Under the pieces are notes generated by a model. The model worked only from the letters and a program-made list of their open reading frames with translations, made no database searches and was not told the origin of the DNA. This document shows, in pieces, positions 46,335 through 57,075 of a stretch of DNA of 64,000 nt. The first letter of the stretch is position 1. Every line of letters starts with the position of its first letter. Source of the stretch: Pseudomonas sp. (GTDB taxonomy: Bacteria; Pseudomonadota; Gammaproteobacteria; Pseudomonadales; Pseudomonadaceae); contig JAKUTK010000017.1 of NCBI GenBank assembly GCA_022448005.1, forward strand, positions 1 through 64,000. The letters run 5' to 3'. The translations under genes and the position numbers were made by a program.

Positions 46335-47168
46335 ATGCACCCCACAGCAGCCCAAGCCAAGGGTGAAGTCAGCAGAGGCATAACCTGGCTCGCTCGTAGC
46401 GGCTACGCCGCCAGAGGTGTTGTCTATTTGATCATCGGTATATTCGCCTTCATGGCTGGCATCGGCAGCGGTAAAACTGTTGGTACCAAAGGTGCTATTC
46501 AGCAATTGTTAGGGCAGCCCTTCGGGCAGACCTTGCTCTGGATCATGGTTGTCGGTCTCGTAGCCTACGTGGCTTGGCGACTGACGCAGGCAATTACCGA
46601 TCCGGAAGGCCATGGCACCGACGCAAAAGGGCTATTGATCCGCGCAGGTCTCGTCGGTAGTGCCGTGACCTATACGTTACTCGCGCTGTTCACCCTCGGA
46701 CTGCTTGGCAGCTCCATTGGCAGCTCCGGGAGCGGTGGTGGCTCAGGTGGCGGCGACTTCCTGTCAGGCGTACTTGGATGGAAGTATTCGAACTATCTGA
46801 TCTACCTGGTTGCGCTTGTGCCGCTTGGTGTCGGGATCGCCCACATCATCAAGGGCTGGAAAGCCAAGTTCGAAAAGTACTTCTATGCCTCCGAACAGGT
46901 CATGAAATGGATTCGCCCGATTTCTCGGGCCGGCCTCATTGCCCGCGGCGTTGCCTTTCTGATCGTTTCCGGCATGCTTTTCACAGGCGGTAGCCGCTAC
47001 GAGCCAACCGACCCGCCGGGGCTGGAGGATGCCCTGAACGCTCTGCAGAACCTGCCGTTTGGGGCATTTTGGCTTTCCCTGGTTGGCCTTGGGCTGGTTG
47101 CATTTGCTGTTTACAGTTGTTCCGAAGCCATATGGCGCCGTATCGATACGCCAGCCGTCATGAACTGA
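46335..47168 (+). CDS. DUF1206 membrane protein
   Basis: A 277-residue inner-membrane protein with about six helices in three repeated pairs, each starting with an arginine/glycine motif: LARSGYAARGVVYLIIGIFAF, IRAGLVGSAVTYTLLALFTLG and ISRAGLIARGVAFLIVSGMLF. This triplicated layout defines DUF1206, whose function is unknown. A Gly/Ser-rich loop (SGSGGGSGGGDF) lies near residue 140. It is divergent from the multicopper oxidase, and a hairpin follows the stop. Confidence 0.85.
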   Translation: MHPTAAQAKGEVSRGITWLARSGYAARGVVYLIIGIFAFMAGIGSGKTVGTKGAIQQLLGQPFGQTLLWIMVVGLVAYVAWRLTQAITDPEGHGTDAKGLLIRAGLVGSAVTYTLLALFTLGLLGSSIGSSGSGGGSGGGDFLSGVLGWKYSNYLIYLVALVPLGVGIAHIIKGWKAKFEKYFYASEQVMKWIRPISRAGLIARGVAFLIVSGMLFTGGSRYEPTDPPGLEDALNALQNLPFGAFWLSLVGLGLVAFAVYSCSEAIWRRIDTPAVMN

Positions 47169-47776
47169 CTGGGTGTCAAGCCCGAGGCCCTGGCATGCCG
47201 GGGCTTTGGCTTTCTAGATAATCTGCAGCTGACTCATCACTACTCGCTAAGCGACCGTCTACTTAGCCGTGTGGTTAAAAGGAGCACTGCAGTCAGCTAC
47301 TCAACGCCATCTTCTTCGGACAGCTCATTCCCGCGCTCTCGTGATTGTCGCCTCGATGCGCGTTCCCCTTACGTAACGGTTACAGTTCTCTCGCAATCGA
47401 CAAAGCTTTAGAAACCTGCAGATCAGCTCAACGTCACGAGTCCCCAAATGGTGATCTTAAGTGATCCACGGTGCCGCTCTGCGAGCTCAAGCATTGCGAC
47501 CAATCGAGTACCAACACAAGCATGGACGAACGTCCCGCGTTGATTAGCGGGTACGACATCGGCACCTCGTCGGCGCCTGCTTGGACTGGATCGCAAGCCT
47601 GTTGAAACATATGGCTATCAAGCAGAGGGCCGTTGGCCACTAGACAGCCACCCTCCAGCCTCGTACCGTGCTTCAGATGCCCTGCGAACTGCTCTCCCGC
47701 CCTACTTTGCTAGGTTTCCGAGGCAGTCCGCTCAAAAAGCCGGCGCGATAGAACCGAAGTTCAAGGAACAGCAGCG
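47169..47776. other. Intergenic region between DUF1206 gene and diguanylate cyclase
   Basis: These 608 bases hold a hairpin just after the DUF1206 stop and a promoter region for the cyclase. A 68-codon minus-strand frame (47434-47640) exists, but it lacks a recognisable family or ribosome-binding site. I see no RNA gene or repeat. Confidence 0.5.
47178..47214 (+). terminator. Imperfect terminator after DUF1206 gene
   Basis: An interrupted stem (AAGCCC...GGCCC with GGGGC...GGCTTT) around GGCATGCC, ending in TTTC, lies 10 bases past the stop. Confidence 0.55.
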
Positions 47777-48829
47777 ATGCAAGGAACACAACCGGAACAC
47801 TTTCGCCAGCGCGACGCCCGCCCGGAGTTCTGGCAGCTCTCGATGCGTTGCTGTCAGTTGGCGGGTAGCGTCGATGTAGCCTTTCTATTCATATTCCTCA
47901 TTCTTGGTTCACCGATTCTGGCCTGGATAAACGTGGTCAGCGTGGCCATGTATATCTATGCCTATCGCGCATTCCAACAGCGAAGAAATCAGCTCGCGGT
48001 CATGCTGATACGCATTGAAGTGCTTGTTCATGCCGGACTGGGAACGGTGCTTATTGGTTGGGAAAGCGGCTTCCACTATTACCTGCTGATGTTTATTCCG
48101 GCCCTGTTCGTCAGCATGCCCACACGCACCGCCTGGATATACGCGGGTTGGCTATGGGCTTACTACGTCGGGCTCGACGTATTGATGTGGTTCATTGAAC
48201 CGCTGCAACCCATCTCCTCCAGCGCGCTGCTGGGCGTGCACGTGTTCAACCTTACCGTAGTGTTCTGCATGTTCAGCTATCTCGCGCTGTTCTATGTGGC
48301 CACGGTGACACGGGCACACAAGAAGCTGGCCTCGATGGCAACCACCGATTCACTGACCGGCCTATTCAATCGCCGACACATGATCGAACTCACCGAAAAG
48401 GTCCTAGCGAGACACCAGCGCCACCCCACCAACCTCACCTTGATGCTGATGGACATCGACCACTTCAAACAGGTCAATGACCAGTACGGTCACGATATGG
48501 GCGACCGCGTCCTTCAAGCGGTGAGCGATCTGCTCAAACAATCAATGCGCGAACAGGACTTCATCGGCCGTTGGGGCGGCGAAGAGTTTCTGGCCATTCT
48601 GCCGGATACGAATTTCAACCATGCGGGCGAAAGCGCCGAGCGTATACGCAAGCGTGTCGAGGAGCTCGAACTCTACAGTGATGGCATACGGGTCTGCGTT
48701 ACGCTGTCGATCGGCATCACCCAATATCGTGCAGACGAGTTGCTCAGTGATGCGATTGCACGAGCCGACGTTGCGCTCTACGAAAGTAAATCGGCGGGGC
48801 GTAACAGGGTAGAAGTCGCTGAGGTATAG
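47777..48829 (+). CDS. Membrane-bound diguanylate cyclase
   Basis: A 350-residue enzyme that makes cyclic di-GMP from two GTP. About five to six membrane helices (residues 30-178) form an N-terminal sensor domain of no named type. The GGDEF domain follows (185-348) with the intact active site GGEEF at 267-271. An RxxD product-inhibition site (REQD, 258-261) sits exactly five residues upstream, so it should be active and feedback-inhibited. No EAL domain is present. The input signal is unknown. Confidence 0.92.
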   Translation: MQGTQPEHFRQRDARPEFWQLSMRCCQLAGSVDVAFLFIFLILGSPILAWINVVSVAMYIYAYRAFQQRRNQLAVMLIRIEVLVHAGLGTVLIGWESGFHYYLLMFIPALFVSMPTRTAWIYAGWLWAYYVGLDVLMWFIEPLQPISSSALLGVHVFNLTVVFCMFSYLALFYVATVTRAHKKLASMATTDSLTGLFNRRHMIELTEKVLARHQRHPTNLTLMLMDIDHFKQVNDQYGHDMGDRVLQAVSDLLKQSMREQDFIGRWGGEEFLAILPDTNFNHAGESAERIRKRVEELELYSDGIRVCVTLSIGITQYRADELLSDAIARADVALYESKSAGRNRVEVAEV

Positions 48830-48841
48830 CGCCAAATAACC

Positions 48842-48866
48842 AAAAGCCCGCAGTTACGCGGGCTTC
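48842..48866. terminator. Terminator between diguanylate cyclase and guaA
   Basis: The stem AAGCCCGC/GCGGGCTT has an AGTTAC loop. It lies 12 bases past the cyclase stop and about 40 past the guaA stop. The T run on the plus strand is poor, while that on the minus strand (TTTTGG) is moderate. Confidence 0.7.
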
Positions 48867-48908
48867 AGGCTTTCTGCTAATCGATGTCGGCCAGTGCCAG
48901 ACGCCCGA

Positions 48909-50489
48909 TCATTCCCACTCAATGGTCGCTGGCGGCTTGCTTGATACATCGTAGGTGACGCGCGAGATGCCTTCGATTTCGTTAATGATGCGGTTGGAGA
49001 CCTTCTCCAGCAGCTCATACGGCAGATGCGCCCAGCGTGCGGTCATGAAGTCGATGGTTTCCACCGCACGCAGCGCAACGACCCAGGCGTAGCGGCGACC
49101 GTCGCCGACCACACCCACCGACTTGACCGGCTGGAACACTACGAAGGCCTGGCTGGTCTTGTGGTACCAGTCGAAGTTGCGCAGCTCCTGAATGAAGATG
49201 TGGTCAGCGCGACGCAGCAGGTCGGCGTATTCCTTCTTAACTTCGCCGAGGATGCGCACGCCCAGCCCCGGGCCCGGGAACGGATGGCGATAGACCATAT
49301 CGTACGGCAGGCCGAGTTCGAGACCGATCTTGCGGACTTCGTCCTTGAACAACTCGCGCAGCGGCTCGACCAGCTTGAGGTTCATTTCCTCCGGCAGGCC
49401 ACCGACGTTGTGGTGGGACTTGATCACGTGCGCCTTGCCGCTCTTGGCACCGGCGGACTCGATGACGTCCGGGTAGATGGTGCCTTGGGCGAGGTACTGA
49501 ATGTTGTCGAGCTTGCTGGCCTGGGCATCGAAGACGTCGATGAAGGTACGGCCGATGATCTTGCGCTTCTTCTCCGGATCGGCTTCGCCAGCGAGGTTGT
49601 CGAGAAACTGCGCTTCAGCGTCGGCGCGGATCACCTTAACGCCCATGTTCTCGGCGAACATGGCCATGACCTGATCGCCCTCGTGCAAGCGCAGCAGGCC
49701 GTTGTCGACGAATACACAGGTCAGCTGATCGCCAATGGCCTTGTGCAGCAGCGCCGCGACCACCGAGGAATCCACGCCGCCGGACAGGCCCAGCAGCACG
49801 TTGGCCGAACCGACCTGATTGCGAACCTGTTCGACCAGGTCCTCGACGATGTTGGATGGTGTCCACAGCGCTTCGCAGCCGCAGATTTCAAGCAGGAAGC
49901 GCGACAGGATGCGCCCGCCCTGGCGGGTGTGGGTGACTTCCGGGTGGAACTGCACGCCGTAGTAGCGGCGGTCATCGTCGCCCATCGCAGCAATCGCGCA
50001 GCTCGGGGTGCTGGCCAGGATACGGAAGCCCGCCGGCAAGTCGGTAACCTTGTCGCCGTGGCTCATCCAGACGTCGAGGCCAAACACGCCGTCATCGTCC
50101 ATATGGTCTTCGATACCGTCGAACAGCTTGGACTTGCCAACCAGATCGACGCGCGCATAGCCGAACTCACGCTCATCTGAACCCTGGACCTTGCCACCGA
50201 GCTGCTCGGACATGGTCTGCATGCCGTAGCAGATGCCGAACAGCGGTACGCCGAGATCGAACACTGCCTGCGGGGCGCGCGGGCTGCCTTCGGCATGCAC
50301 CGACTCCGGGCCGCCAGCGAGGATGATGCCGCGCGGCGCGAAGTCGCGAATGTCCTCATCCGGCATATCGAACGGATGAAGTTCGCAGTAGACGCCGAGT
50401 TCGCGTACGCGACGGGCGATCAGCTGGGTGTACTGCGAGCCGAAATCCAGGATCAGGATGCGGTGAGCATGAATGTCTTGATGGGCCAT
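48909..50489 (-). CDS. guaA: GMP synthase (glutamine-hydrolysing)
   Basis: A 526-residue enzyme that aminates XMP to GMP. The class I glutamine amidotransferase half has [20 protein letters not shown], nucleophile Cys in [11 protein letters not shown] and the His/Glu pair in [10 protein letters not shown]. The ATP-pyrophosphatase half has [16 protein letters not shown]. The C-terminal dimer domain ends [10 protein letters not shown]. The ATG at 50489 (MAHQDI) is the family start. guaB lies about 100 bases upstream, giving the usual guaBA order. Confidence 0.97.
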   Translation of the reverse strand: MAHQDIHAHRILILDFGSQYTQLIARRVRELGVYCELHPFDMPDEDIRDFAPRGIILAGGPESVHAEGSPRAPQAVFDLGVPLFGICYGMQTMSEQLGGKVQGSDEREFGYARVDLVGKSKLFDGIEDHMDDDGVFGLDVWMSHGDKVTDLPAGFRILASTPSCAIAAMGDDDRRYYGVQFHPEVTHTRQGGRILSRFLLEICGCEALWTPSNIVEDLVEQVRNQVGSANVLLGLSGGVDSSVVAALLHKAIGDQLTCVFVDNGLLRLHEGDQVMAMFAENMGVKVIRADAEAQFLDNLAGEADPEKKRKIIGRTFIDVFDAQASKLDNIQYLAQGTIYPDVIESAGAKSGKAHVIKSHHNVGGLPEEMNLKLVEPLRELFKDEVRKIGLELGLPYDMVYRHPFPGPGLGVRILGEVKKEYADLLRRADHIFIQELRNFDWYHKTSQAFVVFQPVKSVGVVGDGRRYAWVVALRAVETIDFMTARWAHLPYELLEKVSNRIINEIEGISRVTYDVSSKPPATIEWE

Positions 50490-50589
50490 TTTTTTCCCCT
50501 GGGAAAAACGGCTGAAGGCTGAACGCAAGCAGCTGAACGAGGCATTGCTCATCCAACCGCTCGGCGATCAGCCTCCAGCGACAGAAATA

Positions 50590-52185
<1,596 letters not shown>

Positions 52186-52737
52186 TCACGCCTCTACATC
52201 CACTACCGCAACCGCGAATCCTAAGCGTGCAGCGAACTCGTCAAGAAATGGTTGGCTGAATACTGCCTCTCCCCAACCGTTGAAAATAAAGCCGAGATTG
52301 GAGAAGCCGCAGGCTGGGATGAACAGAAAGCCGTTTATGTCGTCCTCATGTCCGCATTCCGGACAGGTGAAGGTATCGGTCTGCGCGGGCATCCACTCAT
52401 CGAGACTTTCAAACAGTGCTTCGCCGATTTCGCGGCGACACTCGGGGCATCCCGCCTCCTCGGCGAAGTCACGGGTCGGGGTATAGATGCAGCGCTTGGA
52501 AACCACCTCCAAGCCATTGATCGCCTGGCCGAACGGCAAGCGATCCGGGTGCAGCACGACGCTGCGTGCGCCCGGTCCGAGCGCATACCCCATACCGCCA
52601 ACGCCACGACCGCAGGTAGTGGGCAACGCATCGACGACGCGTCGCTCGGCAAGCCAGCGCAAAATCATCCGTGCCTTGGCTTCATGGCCAGGAAACGTTG
52701 AGATGCGCGGCACGACGATAGCTTGACTGTGGCTCAT
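52186..52737 (-). CDS. Conserved hypothetical protein with two CxxC pairs
   Basis: A 183-residue soluble protein. Two cysteine pairs, AGCPECRRE and FTCPECGHEDD, lie about 30 residues apart in the middle and probably bind one zinc as a zinc ribbon. Flanking segments are the RVVDALPTTCGRGVGGMGYALG N-terminal part and FIPACGFSNLGFIFNGWGEAVFSQPFLDEF. Homologues in pseudomonads are sometimes called sugar ABC transporter ATPase, but there is no P-loop, so I reject that name. It is divergent from xseA. Confidence 0.7.
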   Translation of the reverse strand: MSHSQAIVVPRISTFPGHEAKARMILRWLAERRVVDALPTTCGRGVGGMGYALGPGARSVVLHPDRLPFGQAINGLEVVSKRCIYTPTRDFAEEAGCPECRREIGEALFESLDEWMPAQTDTFTCPECGHEDDINGFLFIPACGFSNLGFIFNGWGEAVFSQPFLDEFAARLGFAVAVVDVEA

Positions 52738-52875
52738 GACTGGCTCGAAAGGAGGTGACGAAAGCGGCGCAGCTTAATCTGTACTTTGCTCAGGTCAACG
52801 ACGGGGCGTCGGCTGCTGTCTGTTCGGTCATACACTGCAGCGCCCCCAGCGCGCTTTTCCCTTATCATCCCCGGC

Positions 52876-54255
52876 ATGCTCAAAGATCCTTTCCAACGCC
52901 TGAACCTCGACCGCGAAGTGCTGACCGTCAGCCAGCTCAACGGTCGTGCGCGGCTGCTTCTTGAAGACGTGTTCGCCCAGGTCTGGGTCGAAGGCGAAAT
53001 ATCCAACCTGGCCAAGCCAGCGTCCGGCCACGTTTACTTCACGCTGAAAGACAAGAACGCACAGGTCCGCTGCGCGCTGTTCCGACAGAACGCCCTGCGT
53101 GTGCGCCAGGCGTTGCGCGACGGCCTGGCGGTCAAGGTGCGCGGGCGGGTGTCCTTGTTCGAGGGCCGCGGCGACTATCAGCTGATCCTCGACAACGTCG
53201 AACCGGCCGGTGATGGCTCGCTGCGCCTGGCCTTCGAGGCGCTGAAAGAAAAGCTCGATGCCGAGGGCCTGTTCGACGCTGCCGACAAGCGCGCCCTGCC
53301 CGCTCACCCGCGGCGTATCGGCATTGTCAGCTCGCCCAACGGTGCGGTGATCCGCGACATCATTTCCGTGTTCCGCCGACGGGCCCCGCATGTCGCCCTG
53401 ACGCTGGTGCCGACCCCTGTCCAGGGTCGCGAGGCGACGGCGCAGATCGTCCGCGCGCTTGAACTGGCCGACCGTGGCGGCTTCGACGCACTGATCCTGG
53501 CGCGCGGCGGCGGCTCGCTGGAAGATCTCTGGTGCTTCAACGAAGAAGTGGTTGCGCGCGCCGTGGCGGCATGCGAGACGCCGATCGTCTCCGCCGTCGG
53601 CCATGAAACCGATGTCTCCATTGCCGACTTTGTCGCCGATGTGCGTGCACCGACGCCTTCTGCCGCTGCCGAACTCCTGGCGCCCAGCAGCGCTGACGTG
53701 CGCCAGCGACTCGAAGGGCTGCGCCAGCGTCTATTGCTGCGCATGCGCGACCGACTGCACCGCGATGCCACGCGCCTGGAAGGGCTGACACGTCGCCTGC
53801 GCCACCCTGGCGAGCGCCTGCAACAGCAGGCCCAACGCATCGACGATCTGGAGCAGCGGCTGTTGCGCGGTATCGACCGTCGCCTCTGCGCCGGACAGGA
53901 ACGCCTCGCCCGCCTCGAGACGCGCCTGGCCGGGCAACACCCTGGGCGAAACCTGACCCTGCTGCGCCAACGTCTCGATCACCTGTCCAGCCGGCTGCCA
54001 CGCGCGATGCAGGATACCTTCAAGGGCCATCGCCAACAGCTACAGGGACTGGCGCAGACCTTGAACGTGGTCAGCCCGCTCGCCACGCTGTCACGTGGCT
54101 ATAGCATCCTGCTCGACGAGCGCGGCCAGGCGATTCGGCGCGCGGATCAGACCCAGCCCGGCCAACGGCTGAAAGCACGCCTCGGCGAGGGCGAACTGGA
54201 CGTCAGAGTCGAAGACAACCACCAGACGCCGGTCACCTTGTCACTGCTGGACTAA
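52876..54255 (+). CDS. xseA: Exodeoxyribonuclease VII large subunit
   Basis: A 459-residue nuclease subunit that degrades single-stranded DNA with XseB. It begins with the OB-fold LTVSQLNGRARLLLEDVFAQVWVEGEISNLAKPASGHVYFTLKD. It continues with RIGIVSSPNGAVIRDI and the DALILARGGGSLEDLWCFNEE and VSAVGHETDVSIADFVADVRAPTPSAAAELL blocks. A long coiled-coil with many Gln/Arg follows (about 295-410). The ATG at 52876 (MLKDPFQ) is the family-like start. Confidence 0.95.
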   Translation: MLKDPFQRLNLDREVLTVSQLNGRARLLLEDVFAQVWVEGEISNLAKPASGHVYFTLKDKNAQVRCALFRQNALRVRQALRDGLAVKVRGRVSLFEGRGDYQLILDNVEPAGDGSLRLAFEALKEKLDAEGLFDAADKRALPAHPRRIGIVSSPNGAVIRDIISVFRRRAPHVALTLVPTPVQGREATAQIVRALELADRGGFDALILARGGGSLEDLWCFNEEVVARAVAACETPIVSAVGHETDVSIADFVADVRAPTPSAAAELLAPSSADVRQRLEGLRQRLLLRMRDRLHRDATRLEGLTRRLRHPGERLQQQAQRIDDLEQRLLRGIDRRLCAGQERLARLETRLAGQHPGRNLTLLRQRLDHLSSRLPRAMQDTFKGHRQQLQGLAQTLNVVSPLATLSRGYSILLDERGQAIRRADQTQPGQRLKARLGEGELDVRVEDNHQTPVTLSLLD

Positions 54256-54277
54256 CCCACTTCTGCTCAGGACTCCC

Positions 54278-55096
54278 ATGCGTTTTGCCCTAACCTTGCT
54301 GCTCTGCCTCACGCTTCCCGCCCACGCTGAAGGTTTTCTCACCCGTCTGCTCAACAAGCCCGTACCCGGCGGCGTAGCGGTCGTCGATTTAGGTAACGAA
54401 GCCAGCGCGCCAACAGCACGCTACGACGGCAAACCCGTGCTGGTGGTACGCGAAGATGACCAGCGCTGGATCGCGATTGTCGGCGTTCCGCTGTCGGTCA
54501 AAGCCGGTCAGCAATCGCTGGACGTCGACGGCCAGGCACATAGCTTTCGTGTCGAACCTCGCACCTACCGCGAACAGCGCATCACTTTGAAGAACCAGCG
54601 CCAGGTCAACCCCAACCCCGCCGACCTCAAACGTATCGAGCGCGAACTGGACGAACAGACACGGGCCTACAGGCAGTTCAGCCCACGCCAGCCCAGCAAC
54701 CTGTTGTTCGACAAGCCGGTCAACGGCCCGCTGTCCTCGCCATTCGGCCTACGCCGTTTCTTCAACGGAGAAGAGCGCAATCCCCATTCAGGCCTCGATT
54801 TCGCCGCCAAGACCGGCACGCCGATCAAGACTCCCGCCGCCGGCAAGGTGATTCTGACGGGTAATTACTTCTTCAATGGCAAGACTGTGTTCGTCGATCA
54901 CGGACAGGGATTGATCAGCATGTTCTGTCACCTGTCACAGATAGACGTAACGGTCGGCGACGAACTGTCCCGCGGCGCCGTGCTCGGCAAGGTCGGTTCC
55001 ACCGGCCGGGCCACGGGACCGCATCTACACTGGAACGTCAGCCTCAACGATGCACGTGTCGATCCGTCGATCTTCATCGGTGCGTTCAAACCCTGA
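54278..55096 (+). CDS. M23 family (LytM) metallopeptidase
   Basis: A 272-residue secreted peptidase. It has a cleavable signal (MRFALTLLLCLTLPAHA), an N-terminal Ig-like region and a helical linker (RIERELDEQTRAY). The C-terminal LytM domain carries the zinc ligands HSGLDFAAKTGTPI (HxxxD) and GPHLHWNVSLN (HxH), all present, so it should be an active peptidoglycan endopeptidase. It lies 22 bases after xseA and 18 bases before the isochorismatase-like gene, so all may share a transcript. Confidence 0.92.
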   Translation: MRFALTLLLCLTLPAHAEGFLTRLLNKPVPGGVAVVDLGNEASAPTARYDGKPVLVVREDDQRWIAIVGVPLSVKAGQQSLDVDGQAHSFRVEPRTYREQRITLKNQRQVNPNPADLKRIERELDEQTRAYRQFSPRQPSNLLFDKPVNGPLSSPFGLRRFFNGEERNPHSGLDFAAKTGTPIKTPAAGKVILTGNYFFNGKTVFVDHGQGLISMFCHLSQIDVTVGDELSRGAVLGKVGSTGRATGPHLHWNVSLNDARVDPSIFIGAFKP

Positions 55097-55114
55097 ACCA
55101 ACAAGGATTTCCCT

Positions 55115-55657
55115 ATGCTCATCAATGTGCAGGACTCGACGCTCGTCATCATCGACATCCAGGAACGGCTATTCCCCTCCATCGAAGGCCACACCGTGTT
55201 GGCTGAGCACAGCGCCTGGCTGATCCAGGTAGCCCAGCGCGTCGGTGTTCCGGTACTGATCACTGAGCAATACAGCAAGGGCCTCGGCCCGACGATCGCA
55301 GCCCTGCGCGACGGTGTGAGCGACGAGGCGATCATCGAGAAGCTGCACTTTTCCGCCGCGCGCGACGGCGAGCTGTTCAAGCGCCCCGGTGGCGAGCGCA
55401 AGCAGTTCATCATCAGCGGCATCGAAACCCATATCTGCGTGCTGCAGACGGTGCTCGACCTGCTGGCTCGCGGTCATCAGGTGTTCGTCGTTGAAGAAGC
55501 GGTCGGCTCGCGCCGCGCCAGTGACAAGGCGCTTGGCCTGGCGCGCATGCAGCAGGCCGGTGCCAGCATCGTCTCCCGAGAAATGGTTGCCTTCGAATGG
55601 ATGGAACAGGCCGGGACCGACCTGTTCCGCTCGATCAGCCGCGAATTCATTCGCTGA
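55115..55657 (+). CDS. Isochorismatase-family cysteine hydrolase
   Basis: A 180-residue alpha/beta hydrolase of the YcaC/isochorismatase-like family. The catalytic Asp is in VIIDIQERLFP, and Lys follows in IIEKLHFSAA. The nucleophile Cys is in GIETHICVLQTVLDL. The substrate is unknown; relatives hydrolyse amides or vinyl ethers. The preceding base context AACAAGGATTTCCCT contains its AAGGA ribosome-binding site. Confidence 0.9.
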   Translation: MLINVQDSTLVIIDIQERLFPSIEGHTVLAEHSAWLIQVAQRVGVPVLITEQYSKGLGPTIAALRDGVSDEAIIEKLHFSAARDGELFKRPGGERKQFIISGIETHICVLQTVLDLLARGHQVFVVEEAVGSRRASDKALGLARMQQAGASIVSREMVAFEWMEQAGTDLFRSISREFIR

Positions 55658-55713
55658 GAGGAACACCCCCTGGCACGCGGTTGTGGTCCGATGCCAACTG
55701 ACGGAGCGGCACG

Positions 55714-57021
55714 ATGCAGGAAGAAATGAAGGTCTGGCTGGAATGGCTGGGCGAGCATGCCGAACTGGAGACGCTGGTCGCCAGCGCGGCGCTGATATTT
55801 GCGGCCTGGCTGGCCAACTGGGTGGTCAAGCGCATCCTGGTGAGCGGTCTGTACAAAATACTGCGCAGCACTCGCGAAACTCAGCTGCAGGACTTCGGCA
55901 TCATTCGCCGGTTGTCCAACATCGTGCCGGCACTGGTGCTGTCGATTGGAGTAAATGCCGTTCCGGGCCTTCCGGAAGCAGCCGTCACCGTTGTACGCAA
56001 TGTCTGCGGTGGTTTCATCGTGCTGACCATTGCCCTCGCTTTGGGTGCGTTGCTGGACATCATCAACATGATGTATCAGCGACGGGCCGATGCGCATGTG
56101 CACCCCATCAAGGGCTATCTGCAGGTGATCAAGATCGTGCTGTACGCGGTCGCCACCATCCTCATCATCGCCACCCTGATTGACCGCTCACCGCTGATCC
56201 TGCTGTCCGGCCTCGGGGCCATGGCGGCGGTCCTGATGCTGATTTTTCAAGACACCATTCTTTCATTAGTGGCCAGTGTGCAGATCACCTCCAACGACCT
56301 GATCCGAGTGGGCGACTGGGTGGAAATGCCGCAGCTCAACGTAGACGGCGATGTCATTGATATTGCCCTGCATACGGTAAAGGTGCAGAACTGGGACAAG
56401 ACCGTAAGCAACATCCCGACCAAGCGCTTTATCAGCGATTCGTTCAAGAACTGGCGAGGCATGCAGGAAAGCGGCGGGCGGCGAGTCAAGCGCAGCCTGT
56501 TTCTGGATCAGCAAAGCGTGCACTTTCTGAGCAGCGAAGAATGTGAGCATCTGCATCGCTTCAATCTGCTGGATGAGTACCTCACCGAGAAACGCCGCGA
56601 GATCGATGCGTGGAACGCCAAGCTCGAGGAGCGCGGCAAGGAGCCGGTAAATACTCGACGGATTACCAATATCGGCAGTTTCAGAGCGTACGTGGAGCGC
56701 TATCTGCGCAGCCATGGCGGTATCCATCAGGGTATGACGTTGATGGTGCGCCAGCTCAGCCCCACCGCTGACGGTTTGCCTCTGGAAGTCTATTGTTTCA
56801 CCAACACCGTGGCCTGGACCCAGTACGAGGCGATCCAGTCAGACATCTTCGACCACCTGCTGGCGATCCTGCCTGAGTTCGGTCTGCGCGTGTTCCAGCA
56901 CCCGAGCGGTGCGGATATGCGCGAGGGCTATGGCTCGGTCAGCCAGTTATTCAGCCGACCGATACCCGAGCCGCTCCAACCCGGCGACAATCACAATGAA
57001 AGCCAGTCCCGGCACGGTTGA
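55714..57021 (+). CDS. MscS-type mechanosensitive channel
   Basis: A 435-residue inner-membrane channel of the small-conductance family, YbdG-like in length. About five membrane helices (residues 20-180) end in the pore-lining helix and the beta-domain start ILIFQDTILSLVASVQITSNDLIRVGDWVEMP. VDGDVIDIALHTVKVQNWDKTVSNIPTKRFISDSFKNWRGM is the MscS middle domain of the YbdG group. A soluble C-terminal domain follows. It opens under membrane tension to release solutes on hypo-osmotic shock. Confidence 0.88.
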   Translation: MQEEMKVWLEWLGEHAELETLVASAALIFAAWLANWVVKRILVSGLYKILRSTRETQLQDFGIIRRLSNIVPALVLSIGVNAVPGLPEAAVTVVRNVCGGFIVLTIALALGALLDIINMMYQRRADAHVHPIKGYLQVIKIVLYAVATILIIATLIDRSPLILLSGLGAMAAVLMLIFQDTILSLVASVQITSNDLIRVGDWVEMPQLNVDGDVIDIALHTVKVQNWDKTVSNIPTKRFISDSFKNWRGMQESGGRRVKRSLFLDQQSVHFLSSEECEHLHRFNLLDEYLTEKRREIDAWNAKLEERGKEPVNTRRITNIGSFRAYVERYLRSHGGIHQGMTLMVRQLSPTADGLPLEVYCFTNTVAWTQYEAIQSDIFDHLLAILPEFGLRVFQHPSGADMREGYGSVSQLFSRPIPEPLQPGDNHNESQSRHG

Positions 57022-57027
57022 TCGGCC

Positions 57028-57063
57028 GGGCAGTGAAGCATCAGGCCGTGATGCTCACTGCCC
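57028..57063. terminator. Hairpin between mscS-like gene and oprC
   Basis: A 15-bp stem (GGGCAGTGAAGCATCA with TGATGCTCACTGCCC, one bulged A) has a short GGCCG loop. It lies between convergent genes. There is no strong T run, but the stem is long. Confidence 0.7.
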
Positions 57064-57075
57064 AGACGAGCGCCG

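Noticed and set aside
47434..47640. 68-codon minus-strand frame in the long intergenic region
   Set aside because: No ribosome-binding site, no recognised family, and no support beyond being open.
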